From Trichobilharzia regenti (taxonomy: Eukaryota; Platyhelminthes; Trematoda; Strigeidida; Schistosomatidae): a DNA stretch of 64,000 nt. The stretch covers positions 115,211,842-115,275,841 of the forward strand of contig OX235270.1 in the NCBI GenBank assembly GCA_944472135.2, in the 5' to 3' direction. Shown here one piece after another: positions 24,449 through 36,301 of the stretch. Below the pieces are notes generated by a model. The model was not told where the DNA came from. It searched no databases and worked only from the letters and a program-made list of their open reading frames with translations. Each line of letters opens with the position of its first letter. The first letter of the stretch is position 1. Both the position numbers and the translations under genes were made by a program.

Positions 24449-26485
24449 GGTTGTTTTATTATTTTTTTTAAACGCATAAATGCTTGGTACCATATGGCAA
24501 CAAAAAGGAAGCGCCACACAATAATAACAAAACAACATATATTAAAAGAAAAAAACGAAAAGAGAAGAAAGAAAAGAAAAATATGTATATAAGTATAGAA
24601 CGGATAAAGAACTTCATCTGGAAGGAAAACAGTCATGCTAAACAAGTTCACACAGTATTCGTTAACGATCATCGGGAAGAGAAGAAAGGAGGAAACTGCA
24701 ACACGTTCGCCATTGATTACGATTTTTGGCCATATTTGATAACGTTTCGAGCCATCGATTTGAGCTATCTCTCGAACCCCAACCAGGGAGTCGTGACACA
24801 CCAACCGATGCTAATCAAGCACAAAAATCCTTCATCCCACGATGTCACGTCATGGACTTACCACCTCTCCGCCTTTTCCATCCCGGTCCAAGGCTAGCGA
24901 ACAGAGACCTGAACGGAAGCCTCTGGGATGATATTCGGAGCACATGTCCAAGCTACCGAAGCTGGTGTTTCCAGATAACGACACTCAATGAATGGTGATC
25001 TCCACTGTGTTCAAACACACGCCGCCAAACCTCAGAATTACTCACGCGGTGATGCCATCCATCGAACGCTAGCAATCCTGCGGAGACAGCGATGATCGAA
25101 CACACAGAGTCGCCACACATCCTCAGCTCGGAGAGGCCAGGTTTCACAGGCATAGAGCAGCGCAGCCCGCATCGAAGTATTGTATACCCAACGTTTGACA
25201 GCCACGCTAACATCGCGACGGTGCCATAGGTGGCTCAAGTTGATGTATACCACCACCCTAGCCTTCATTATACGGTTGGAAATCTCATCCGTCACCCCTC
25301 CACCAGCACTCACACAACTACCCAGGTACAAAAACTTATCAACAACTTCAAGCGGTTCACCCGCAACAGTGAGTGCAGGTACAGGCTCCTGCCAATCATG
25401 TAACAGTACTTTGCACTTCGACCGCGCAAAGCACATACCATACTTACAGACACTAATCGTCAACTGATTAAGTGCGATTTGGGCAGTCAGCATGCAATCT
25501 CACAATAAGACGATATCGTCTGCATACTCGAGGTCGAAAAGTCTATCTCCAGGTAGTAGATCTCCCGGCCGATAACTGCTGGTGGTCGGGCTTGAATACC
25601 GTAATGACCCAACATGCTAAACTGACTGGGACTCTGTCCCTGCAGGTCCTACCGTGTCAGGAAGGTTGTTTGGATAGCGATTAAACTAAAAGCAGTTACC
25701 ATGGGGTACATGGGCTCCAGAATCCAATCGGATCAAATGGCGTATGAACCCATATTGGTCACCGGAAACCATGGAAATGCAGCTCCTGACGCTGCTCCGC
25801 TGCCTTGCGGATTAGATTCAAAGTCAAAGGCTCGAGGGGTGGTCCCTTAATAAAACCACCTGCTTCGGTCTGGACGCCCGGGAAGTATCTCAGCCCTCAC
25901 ACAATGAATTGAATAAAGCAACAAACAATCAATGAAACTTATCGCGTGCTATTACACGTGTTGCAATTTTCTTTTTTCTTCCCTTCCCGATGATCGTTAA
26001 CGAATACTGTGTGAACTTGTTTAGCATGACTATTTTCCTTCCAGATGAAGTTCTTTATCCGTTCTATACTTATATACATATTTTTCTCTTCTTTCCTTTT
26101 TTCTTTTCATCTATGTTGTTTAATTATTATTGTGTGGTGAATCGTTTTTGCTGCCATATTGTGACAAGATTTTATGCATTTAGATACATAAATAAATTAA
26201 GGTAGTATATCTCCACCACTTTCACGCACATCCTTTAGAGGTGACTCCAGAATGCCAACGATGGCAAAGTTAAACAGAAATGGAGAGATTGGGAAAACAT
26301 GACCTACCTCATTGTTGGTTGGGAACAGTGGCGATAGTTGGTTGTATGCCCTCACTCTACCTGAGGTGTTTATGTATAGGACTTTCAAGATGTAAACGAA
26401 TTTCTCAGGTACACCTCTTTCTAACAGACAGTTACAGAGCACAGTTTTGTCCAATGAAAGAACGGGTTACAGGCAGAATAACAAT
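24449..26485 (-). mobile_element. RTE-type element (lineage B, SR2-like), 3' part, interrupted
   Basis: Minus-strand copy. The RT segment is at 26454-26215 (YINTSGRVRAYNQLSP, ISPFLFNFAI). After an insertion (25566-26199) the frame resumes with [19 protein letters not shown], followed by LYLGSCVSAGGGVTDEI, CETWPLRAED and FDHRCLRRIA down to about 24953. C-terminal codons (LPGWGSRDSSNRW, NQWRTCC) and the 3' tail run to about 24450. The left end abuts a lineage-A fragment, so this copy inserted into it. It is 5' truncated and carries several stops, so it is inactive. Confidence 0.85.
25566..26199 (+). mobile_element. Short internally deleted RTE-B derivative (634 bp)
   Basis: The first 350-390 bases match the 5' leader of the RTE-B copy at 30413-30790 (CGGCCGATAACTGC, GGTCACCGGAAACC, TTAATAAAACCACCTGC). 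From about 25955 the sequence matches the RTE-B 3' end (reverse complement of 24460-24705), beginning ACGTGTTGC. The whole ORF is missing between them. A 15-bp direct repeat with one mismatch flanks it (AGGTAGTAGATCTCC at 25551-25565 and AGGTAGTATATCTCC at 26200-26214). Its 3' tail is ATAAATAAATTA. It inserted in opposite orientation into an RTE-B coding region, right after the codons for a leucine-leucine-proline. It can move only with enzymes from a full RTE-B element. Confidence 0.85.
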
Positions 26486-26489
26486 AGTG

Positions 26490-28970
26490 TGAGACATGTT
26501 TACTAACAGTTCTGGGTCAGCTAGTGGCAAACATGATTTTGAAATCTGAAACTACAGGAAGTTACTGAAATCCAATGAAGTGGCTTGTAAACTAGACTTT
26601 ACATTGCTCAAAAGAGTACTGACAAAACATTTAAATATTGTCATTAAGGTGGAGTGAGAGTAGGTAAAACCATCTGAATATGTGATTTCCTGTATTATTA
26701 TTAAAAATGTATCGTGCAGTGTCATTTCAAGTGAAATTATTCCATTATGCGATTATACTCTCCCGCACTACCCCACATATATTCTTACATCAGTAACTAT
26801 TGCCATTTGCTTTATCCATGCCTTCGACGACTTTGACTTATAGGGTTCCGGAGGTTAAAGTGCAGGGTCACTACAAACAAATATGCTTGAAGTCATTGAT
26901 AGAAACGACTGAACGAAAATGTCTTTGGACTTTGGGCGGGTCGAGAGCAACTACGGTAGAACACATCAAGCTCTTGAGCTTGTTGACCTGAATCTGATGT
27001 GAAGCTGAAGGGTGCAACAGAATCACGTGATATTTGCAATATTGTTCTTTATATCGGCCTATCAGGAGTTTAGCCCTAATCAGCTTACGATGAATTCCTC
27101 CTGCTGAGGAGGACAGTAAGTCAGTACAGTGTGAGGTGCTTCCTGCTGATAATCCAGCCTGTATTCTTCTATGAAAGTGTTTTGTCACACCATTTGCTTG
27201 GAAATAGTTGCACTTTTTTCCTGAGAGAGCCAAGACTTAGGGTTCAGTCACAGATAAAATAACAGCATCCTCGCCTTTTATTCTACTTTCGGCTTTTATG
27301 GTGCAAAGGAGTCCCAGAGTTGCACTTCATCTTTTCGTAAAAGTAAGCGCTACTTTTTAGCTAGTACTTCAAACCACTCAATATTCTCTGTAGCTCAGGC
27401 TAGCAATATGAGTCTTTCTATATGCTAGAAAAAGACCAACTGGATGAGCATGAATGCGACCCGATTGGTTATCTAGACTAAAAATACAACCCAAAAGCGC
27501 TTCTTGTGTGTCTGTAATTACGCACTCACTAGCCTGGAATTTTTTGTTTATAATACACCAGTGAAGCCCCCTACTAATGTGCTTGAAACGAGCCTAAATT
27601 ATCAAGGGTTATAAGTTTTGTAACGTTATGAAGACGTTGCATCGATAACAGTTCAAGGTGTATTTTTTGAGGTATTGTGGTGTGTAATACTGATAAGATT
27701 TATTCATCACCACAAAAATACCAAACAGCGGAAAGATAGATATGACATCAAGTAGAGAAAATGATTCACTGTTGTCGAAAAACACGGGAGATGCGAAAAG
27801 AAGACAAAGAAACACAATGCGAAGGGCAGAAGTAGAGTAACATGGAAGAGATGTTCAAATGATGATTTTCAGATAGGAAGTACATTATTTCTCCACATAG
27901 ATATATCAAATTCCAGATAAACATCCCACTACCAAGTCTCTTGCCTTCTTCTGTTGCATATTGTTGTCGCTGCCTCCAGACAATGAAGTTTCCCTAGCCA
28001 GTTGCTTTTGAGGTGGGAGACATTAGGAGATTCTTGCAGGACATTGGCGGGCTTCATGGATCCGACAGCAAGAACAGTTGTGCTGCAGACTCTGCTGAGA
28101 GGTTGAACAAGGGCAGAGTACGACAGCGTAGAGCAACCGGAATGTACCGGTTGAAATGTTGGCGGCGGATTCCGACAGCAAGACGAGCAGGTAGCAGGCG
28201 ATGCAGTATTTCCGAGCTGCATCGCTCGGACCAGTCGGAGACCCGACATATAACTGTGGAAGACAAGAGTTTTGGAAATGGAGTGTTTATTTGGCTTCAA
28301 AAAGTTTAAAGGCGCCTCTTCTTTACTGGACTGATAAAATTACGTTTAATAATACGTCTAGGAAGGTCTCATAGTTTTATTTCTACTTGAGATTCGAAAA
28401 CAATTGTCGTAACAAGATGTTAACGGGATCTGTCGTAGGCAAAATCCAAATGCTGAAGATGAGTTCCCTTATCTGCATTAATGACGTGCGGAACGTCTAA
28501 GTACGCGTACATGAATAGAATGTGGTAGAAAACTTCTTCAGGAGAGCCTCGCAATACTGATAGTGGATATCGAATACCGGGTGACTTGTTTAGGAATTCA
28601 AACAATCCTGAAGACTTATTGACAGCTATTTTCGAAATATCTTCTGGGACCATAGGAAATGGGTTGCACAATTCAACAAGAGGAATTTTTGAGAAAACTA
28701 TTGCAAAAAGTCGCGATGCCGTCAAGTCAGGTATATGTGGCGGTGGACATCATCACAGGATAGACTCAACATTGAGTCTTTGACAATTTTCGGTGTGTCA
28801 CCGATCGTTGCTATCGTCTTTTGGTACCATATGAAGAGAGGATTACATAAGCCACTCAGTGGTAGAATAATGGCGGTTGCAGTTGTTTTTGATTACTCTC
28901 AGCTTGTCTGGATTTAGCCGTTGGGATTTGGAGATAACAGGTTGACCTTTGGTCGCAGTGTGTTGCGTAG
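26490..28970. other. Mixed interval, no assigned genes
   Basis: Open frames at 26871-27233, 27929-28300 and 28420-28725 (minus) are longer than chance neighbours. The 27930-28310 part is more GC-rich than its surroundings and open on both strands, which suggests decayed retroelement or exon sequence. No domain could be recognised. I leave them unannotated as genes. Confidence 0.35.
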
Positions 28971-28975
28971 CATTC

Positions 28976-30800
28976 CTAGCAAGGCATGAAGAATGGTTCC
29001 AGGGATACTTGAGATCTAGGCATATACCGACATTCGGCTGATGATAGTTGGTTGTACGCCCTCACTCTACCCGAGGTGTTTATGTATAGGGCTTTCAAGA
29101 TGCTAACAAATTTCTTAGGTACACCTCCCTCTAACAGACACTTCCAGGGCATAGTTCTGTCCAACGAATCGAACGCAGCCCTAATATCAAGAAACACAAC
29201 GATTGTTGGCCTACAATACTTGTGGCAGTGTTCTATCAACTGACGATGGGTGAACACATGTTCAGTGCATCGACAACCTGAACGAAACCCAGCCTGCTCT
29301 TCGGGAATCAATCCCTCACGTATTTTGCGCAGCATGCGAAGCAAGGCAGCAGCCAATATTTTAGACACGACTAGTAGCAAACTGATACCCCTATGATTGT
29401 CACAGGAATTACGTCAACCCTTTTTAAAATGGGGACGATAATGGCTTCGTTCCACATTGATTGTAAACTCTCTGTCTCCCATACCTTCTGGTTGTGCCGG
29501 AAGTTGGTGCTGGCTAGAAATAGGTTGTGATCCGCGGAAAGCTGCAGAAGACAGTCCCAATTATCTGACTTGCGACCATGTGGGCCGCATTGACCACCTA
29601 GACGATTCTCCTCTCAGCCTAGACACCCGACCTGTGCATTCAAGTCCCCAGCTAGCACTATGATATCCCTCCGACCCGCCTGTTTCAAGAGATCGCTTAG
29701 TTGGTGGCAGAACTCATCCCTCATTGCACCCGGGCTGCAATCCGTCGGTTCATAGGCATAGACAACAAATAGACACCGCCTATCTGGCCTACTACTCCTT
29801 ACTTTCGTATAACCTTCCAGCCTCACAGCACATAAACGACTGTTAATAGGAATCCAGTCGAGCAATGCAGCTTCGGCGCTAGCGCTCAGTGCGACACCGA
29901 CACCAGCTACGCCAGATGGCGACGCCACAGTGTCCTCGGACAAGCGAAGGAAGTACATACTACTAGAACTTCCAGATGGAGAGGATAGTCGAAGCACTTC
30001 ACTGGGATCTTGAATGCAGGTCTCCAAAATGCAGCAGACATCGATAGCGAGGCTATTCTCACCAACCCTGCCTGTTGTCCGATTTGCATCAGCGTCCGAA
30101 CATTGTAAGTGGCCAGCTTGAACGCGGTTTCAGAATATCTGTGTTAGATGTCGCATTGGGGACAACCATTTTGAGGGTTACTCACTAACATCTCGAAACG
30201 ACACAGATAGGCTGGGAATCCAGACAAAGGTGAAAGGCTATCGAAGGTCGAAAAGTCAAGGTTAGCATAGTTAAAATACAGGAACCTAAGTATAAAAATA
30301 AAGGTAAGGCTGAAAAGACATAAGTTGCTTGAGGGATCGTTATTACTTGAAATCACTTTTCGAGCGCGCGGAGAGATCGAATAATAGTTTGTTTTACTTC
30401 ATTTCTTGTGTGAGGGCTGAGATACTACCCGGGCGTCCAGACCGAAGCAGGTGGTTTTATTAAGGGACCACCCCTCGAGCCTTTGACTTTGAATCTAATC
30501 CGCAAGGCAGCGGAGCAGCGTCAGGAGCTGCATTTCCATGGTTTCCGGTGACCAATATGGGTTCATACGCCATTTGATCCGATTGGATTCTGGAGCCCAT
30601 GTACCCCATGGTAACTGCTTTTAGTCTAACCGCTATCCAAACAACCTCCCTGACATGGTAGGACCTACACGGACGTGAGTCCCAGCCAGTTCATCTTGTT
30701 GGGTCACTGTTTTATTTAAGTGCGACCACCACGGAAAGGTAGCAGTTGTCGGCCGGGCCATAAATTTGAGTGATAAATAACTCTGGCAACGAACCAAACA
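28976..30800 (-). mobile_element. RTE-type element (lineage B), 5' half with internal deletion
   Basis: The minus strand reads a 5' leader (about 30790-30330). The endonuclease follows: YNVRTLMQIGQQAG near 30100, VVYAYEPTD, and AGDLNAQVG near 29620. LFLASTNFRH comes next, and close by, WNEAIIVPILKR of the RT begins near 29440. The usual end of the endonuclease and the linker are missing, so this copy has an internal deletion near 29500. RT then reads EEQAGFRSGC and FLDIRAAFDSLD down to 28976, where it stops before the YADD motif. Frameshifts occur throughout. The leader is the best local reference for the short derivative at 25566-26199. Confidence 0.85.
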
Positions 30801-33800
30801 AGAGCGTATCGCCCAACAAATATGCCGAAGAGAGTGGGTTTGGTTCGGAAAAACGCTGAGAAGACTGTTGTGTCGTACAACACATAATTAATCTTCACTC
30901 TCTCTCGTTATAATTGCGTTTCCTTTTAAAAAATGAGTGTTAAATGTTCTGCGCTCTTAGTTAACTCAACATTTAGCTTTAATCATACCATGAAATAACT
31001 GTTATAAACGCACTTGGCAAAGACCAAAACACCGAAAAACGACATAAGCTGGTAAAATTACAATAGGAGGTTAAGTACTTCGTGTACGAAAGCATGGAAA
31101 CAGCAAATCTTTATATCACGTAAACCTGAACGATTGTTGGCTACTTCAAAACAGTTCAGGAATAAGAGAAACAAAACCATTGAAGCATTTAAGCCAACGC
31201 ATTCTACTCTCAGTCATATCTGGTAATATCCTGAACCACTAAGTTACATTGTTAATCGAATTCTACGCAGATCTGCCATAATTATCTACCGTAATTATCC
31301 TTCAACCAGTGCTGCAACGCAGTGGTCTGAACAGGTCTCTAAAATTTCATAAGAATTTCCACAGTCAGAAAACAATATAGGTGACGTCTGAAACAATATC
31401 AAAGGCGAAGAAACCGACAGAGTAGAGTATTAAAAACATTAAATAAACCAAAAACTTAGAAGACTATAGAAATCAGGAAGATATATGTCAAGAAGGAAAA
31501 TTCATCCAAAAAGGTGTGCAAAATAGTTTAGCACGGAAAAATACCACTAAATACCTAAAAAGAAAGATCAAGAAGAATGAAAATATGTTATAGTGTAACA
31601 GTTGAATTGCTCCTACTTTATAGTAAAATCGGAATGAAACAGATGGACTTTGTCAAAACAATAAAACATTGAATAGAGAACAAATGAAAACCAATCATTG
31701 ATGGTCACATCAATTGGATAAGCGACTCCGATCTACTAGGTGAACATCAAAACGCTGGAATTTACATCTTGCAAATTACTGACAGTTCACTGCTGAGGAA
31801 TACCACATTTATACAAAATAACCATCTTCCTTTGCAGTCGTCTTCTAGTTAACTTGATGTTAGTTTTTGAGGGAACCCTCACAAAGCGTACAGATTGGAA
31901 CACAATAAATTCTGTTCACATTATCGTTCTTCCTGTTCATACTCCTTCAGATTGACCACTTTATTCATCTGATAAGTGCAAAAAACAACACGATCGGTTG
32001 CGGATTATTGGGCGAACTACCTCAATTGGCTTTAGTTTAGTAGATCCATGAGCCGCAATCGGCTGACAACTGAATTTCAACGAGAAGTAACCAGCAGCCT
32101 CCAAATATAAGTCTGGTTCTTAACCACAGGGTTTCCAAACCTCATAAGCAGATATGCAGTCAAAAGATCCACATAGGTACGCATTGCACTGTGTACCATC
32201 ACATTCCAACCAGGCGGCCAGATAAAATAATGTTTCTTAACCACTTATACTATCCTCAGAAAGCGGTCTTTCACTTTAAAACGCCCGGGGAATTCTTATC
32301 TACGTTGTCAAAAGATGCTGCGATTATAGTTAATTCCTTTACGCTTAAGTCCAATACGTTTAACCAAATCAGTAGTAAGCAATCTCAAAATAATATTCAT
32401 CAATTTAATAACGCCATCATTATTTAATTTACTGGGACTATATCTAAAGAGGTGTAGCAGGTATGTGGTCAATAGACTCTCATTTGTATGCTCATTGTGT
32501 TCTAACGGACACTATACATATTTGATTGACATTTAACTTGTTGTATCATCCCACCTCCCTACAAGCTGTCTGCAGCGACTCGAAAATATTGTCGCACTTA
32601 TCAGTAAAGTGTGTTTCTGATCTTTACCTCCCGACTGATATCAGCTACTTTGACGTGCAGAATCAGTTTGCATACCACAATGAGCTAAAGAACTACACTG
32701 GCCAGTACAAATGTTCCTGCAAGTGCCACCATGCGAGGAAGGTCGTTTGAGTCGCGTTAAACTAAGAGCAGTCAACATAACGCCAAGTGTTTTTCAGCAT
32801 GTTGGGGATCTGACGGTGGATTCGTGCTGCTAGCGAATAGGGACGTGACAGTACTAATAGTAAAGCTAAAAATTAACTCATCTAGAAATTATGTGAGGTC
32901 TAAATCAGTTGTCCCATGAGCTCTGTGATCACGCAACACAAATTCTCCTTCTCTTTAAGGTATTCTAAAAAGAAACCAGTCACCATTGTGCGGGTGGCTG
33001 GGAAATAACCGGGTCAGCACCAGCTTCAAACAAAAAGATATTTCCTGACCTAGTGAAACCCATCATCAAATCAACGATGGGATCAAACAAATCACGTAAC
33101 TACAACAAAGTGAGGCTCTATGTGGAACATTGTATGCAGACTCGAATCACATGCACATATATGGCTGTGGCTGAATAGATATATGAATCAAGCATCTATA
33201 AAACCAATAGGAACTCAACATGATGACAACACAAGTCTTTATTTGAAGAAAATGTTAGACACTTAACGAAGATTGGCGGTAACACTTGTCCTGAATAAGC
33301 CCACTATAACATCCGTTCAGCTGTATAAGCAGCGGTGAAGTCTGTCGTCAACTAAAAGCCAGAGGTTAATATGCGCTAGTGGATTTCTGAGACTTCATCC
33401 AAACTGGTAGACGAAGGAAGAATGATTCTGACGGGCTCCGTACATAACCACGGGCGAAAGATGTGTCCATTGACTGACCTCAGTAAGTATTCCTATATCC
33501 AGCGATCTGTTGAGAGGAGAACATATAATCGATAAACTCTCTTCATGCCATGAAACCTGACTGGTTTCAATTTCGTACATAGTACCACTTTAAGCCAGCC
33601 TCACTTAGTGATCGGATTATTTTCGTCTCTATATTTATCACGCTTTATTTTGTATTTCAATGATGTTTCGGCTGCATTCTTAGTACTTTACATATTTTAT
33701 TTTGTCGATATTTTGCTTCAATGTAACTGGTAAAATATCTGCTTCTTCATTCCCTTTCTAACCAATGATTGCTATCTACAAATGCGGCACTTATTGTGAA

Positions 33801-33805
33801 CACTT
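30800..33805. other. AT-rich interval with an RTE leader fragment
   Basis: At about 32680-32790 the sequence resembles the leader of the RTE-B/C elements (ACACTGGCCAGTACAAATG, then a TTAAACTAAGAGCAGT block). The rest shows no supported gene or repeat. Confidence 0.4.
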
Positions 33806-33811
33806 TCTATT

Positions 33812-33996
33812 TTTTTTATCACAGTTTTATTCCACAGCGTATTTTTTGGAACAGGTATGGAATTTTCAACATGTGATATCGGTAGACCAAATTTTGCGGG
33901 CCGACTATAGATATCAGATGTGCGCCGGCAGGGGATCGAACCCCGGACCATGTGCATGGTCTGCGAGAGACCTAACCACTGTGCCACCGACTCACA
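33812..33996 (-). repeat. tRNA-derived SINE
   Basis: Reverse complement of the SINE at 48000-48186. The B box reads GGGGTTCGATCC near 33934-33944 and the A-box region GTGGCACAGTGG near 33975-33990. The 3' end (left) is a T-rich run on the plus strand, the SINE's A-rich tail. Confidence 0.85.
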
Positions 33997-34250
33997 GAAA
34001 GTAGATAATATAGATGCGTCTGAGAGAGAACTGATATCGATTTATAGTTCGAAGTAGCTTGTCGCACACAATTATTGACAAAATGCTTTCTAGCCTTTCA
34101 TACCTCAGAGGATAATTACTTAGTACAATGACATGTGTCATTATGGAATATAAGAAAGCAGATACAATCGTTGAATTAATTAGATTAAGACGTTTTTGCA
34201 ATCGGATGTGTAGATACAACAGTACTGTACTGACCAAGGTTTTCACTTAC

Positions 34251-34379
34251 TTCAGTTATTATTCGTAGTATGAAAAGGAAAAGACTGTCGATACAGAGTC
34301 TGCATATCGAAAGTATTGGTAAAGTTTCAGCAATAGTTTGCAGAACATCTGTGTCACTATTAGCTTCAGTAATGGAGAC
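34251..34379 (-). CDS. Possible internal exon of an unknown gene
   Basis: 129 nt, exactly 43 codons, open in one frame (begins VSITEANSDTDVLQTIAE). It is bounded by an AG acceptor (AAATCAG) and a strong GTAAGT donor. No partner exon could be found and the product is not recognised. An alternative acceptor at a better pyrimidine run (CTCTTTAG, about 34427) would give a different frame that stops before the donor. Weak call. Confidence 0.28.
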
Positions 34380-35884
34380 CTGATTTCATGCACATGATTG
34401 TCCCAAGATACAGTTCCTAAAGAGAAAAGACATGGCATATCGCTTCTCGATTCATGTGCATTACTACAATTTGGTGTCATCAGTCACGAGTATGTTTGAG
34501 CAGAATGAGGGGAATAATAACAGCTGTCGATGCTGAAATGAAAACTGAGAAATTGCATTAACGACTCGCACTCTTATTCTTCATGTTGATGACTCTCATC
34601 AGATTGAAAAACAACCAGGTTATAAACTGCACAATCATAAGTATTCCCGGCAAACATAATGATACAACCTACGCAGCAACTAACTGCAGACTATGTAGAA
34701 ACAACTACAAGTCGTTGAGATAGGGTATTTTCGTAGCTGATATAAAAGGTTATGTCCCATAAAGACAATGAAGTTAAAATACTACAGTACCACTAAGATG
34801 ACTGTGGTTTGCTGCGTAAGCTGGAGTACCCATCATCTAAATATTTAGCTTCAAATGAAATAATTACTTGGAGGACAGAAAATGGGTTTCAGATCAAAAC
34901 ACTGGACCAATTCATGATGTCACTGAGCGGCTATATCAGTCAGATGCCCTCCGGTGTGGATGGGTGTCGAAGAGTGATTGTTAGTGACTACTCAAAAAGA
35001 CGTTCAAACTCGTTAACCATGACGCATATGTGGTCATTTTCAATAAATGATTCTCATACGCTTGCGTTTTCTCACTGTAATACTCTTTTGTGCAAATGAT
35101 AGTACGCTGACCAGTAGTTCACTCACTTTAGTGCAACTGCTTCGATCTTCGTGATTTCCTCACCGCCACAGAAAGAAGGAAGCAAATGAGACTGCGTGAA
35201 TGACCGAGATTCATTTAGTAACTTAGATAAACACCCGATATTTTAGAAAATGCACTATACTAGGCAGGGTATTGGGAAGACTTCCATCAGCCAACATGTG
35301 AGACGGCCATCACATAGGAACACGAAAAGAATGCCAGAGTATGAAAAATATATATTCGTAATGACATACGGATGTTTTGATCTTGAAAATTTTAAAACTA
35401 GATTTTTCATTCATAAAACTAATGGTACTTCTGTTTTAAATGAAGAACCACATGCATTTCATGCCGTACCAAATACAAACCACATAAGTAACGCCAAAAA
35501 ACAAAAGTTCAAAATCAGTCATTTGAATACGGTGGAACAAAAGGATAGAAAGCGGTTTACATTGTTGCAAAATAAAGTTTTGCATACCACATGAACGAAC
35601 AAGTCTAAATATCTTAGAAAACAAGCAATATCTTCACGTCAATAGGCCGTACGTGTGCACCAATAAAATGACAAGTCATTATAAACGACAATAAATATAG
35701 TTTTATAACCACTACCTTCGAAAATATGAATTAGTAAGGATAAACATAAGAATTGATGAAGAGAAGTAATTAGAGTAAGGCTGTACGGAAAGGAAAAATG
35801 GACGTAGATTTGGTACAAATGTATGCGTGACACTCCTGCGACGGCTATCGACAAAAATAGCAATATTGAAGCATGCTTACTGAT

Positions 35885-36256
35885 TCATACCATTTCATCG
35901 TCCAGGTTTTCGCTTAAAAGGAAATTCGCCGCTGCATCCTCATTTTTCTCGCACGCATAATATGCCTGAAAGACGAAAGCATGAATAAAAGTTACACTTC
36001 AGGTGAGGAAAAAATGTTCCATCCGTAATTTCAAAAATGTGTGGGATCAATGGAGCTGCATAACTGCGTGATATGAACTAACATCAGTATTTGCTAATAG
36101 CAATAGTTTTCTAGACACACAAACTCTTAACAGTTCTCAGAATATGAACGAAATTTTTATAAATTTTATCCTTAACACAGTTCACTATTTTGGGCTACAT
36201 AGTACAAGTCTGAATTATGCCAAAACACAGAACAGAGAATAAAGCAATTCAATTAC

Positions 36257-36301
<45 letters not shown>

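Noticed and set aside
24460..26190. DNA transposon with 230-bp terminal inverted repeats
   Set aside because: The inverted arms are the 3' ends of an RTE-B copy and of its antisense-inserted derivative, which explains the structure fully.
35250..35594. 114-codon plus-strand open frame as a gene
   Set aside because: Composition equals background, no domain, no splice context, and it lies near the RAD23 3' end on the opposite strand.
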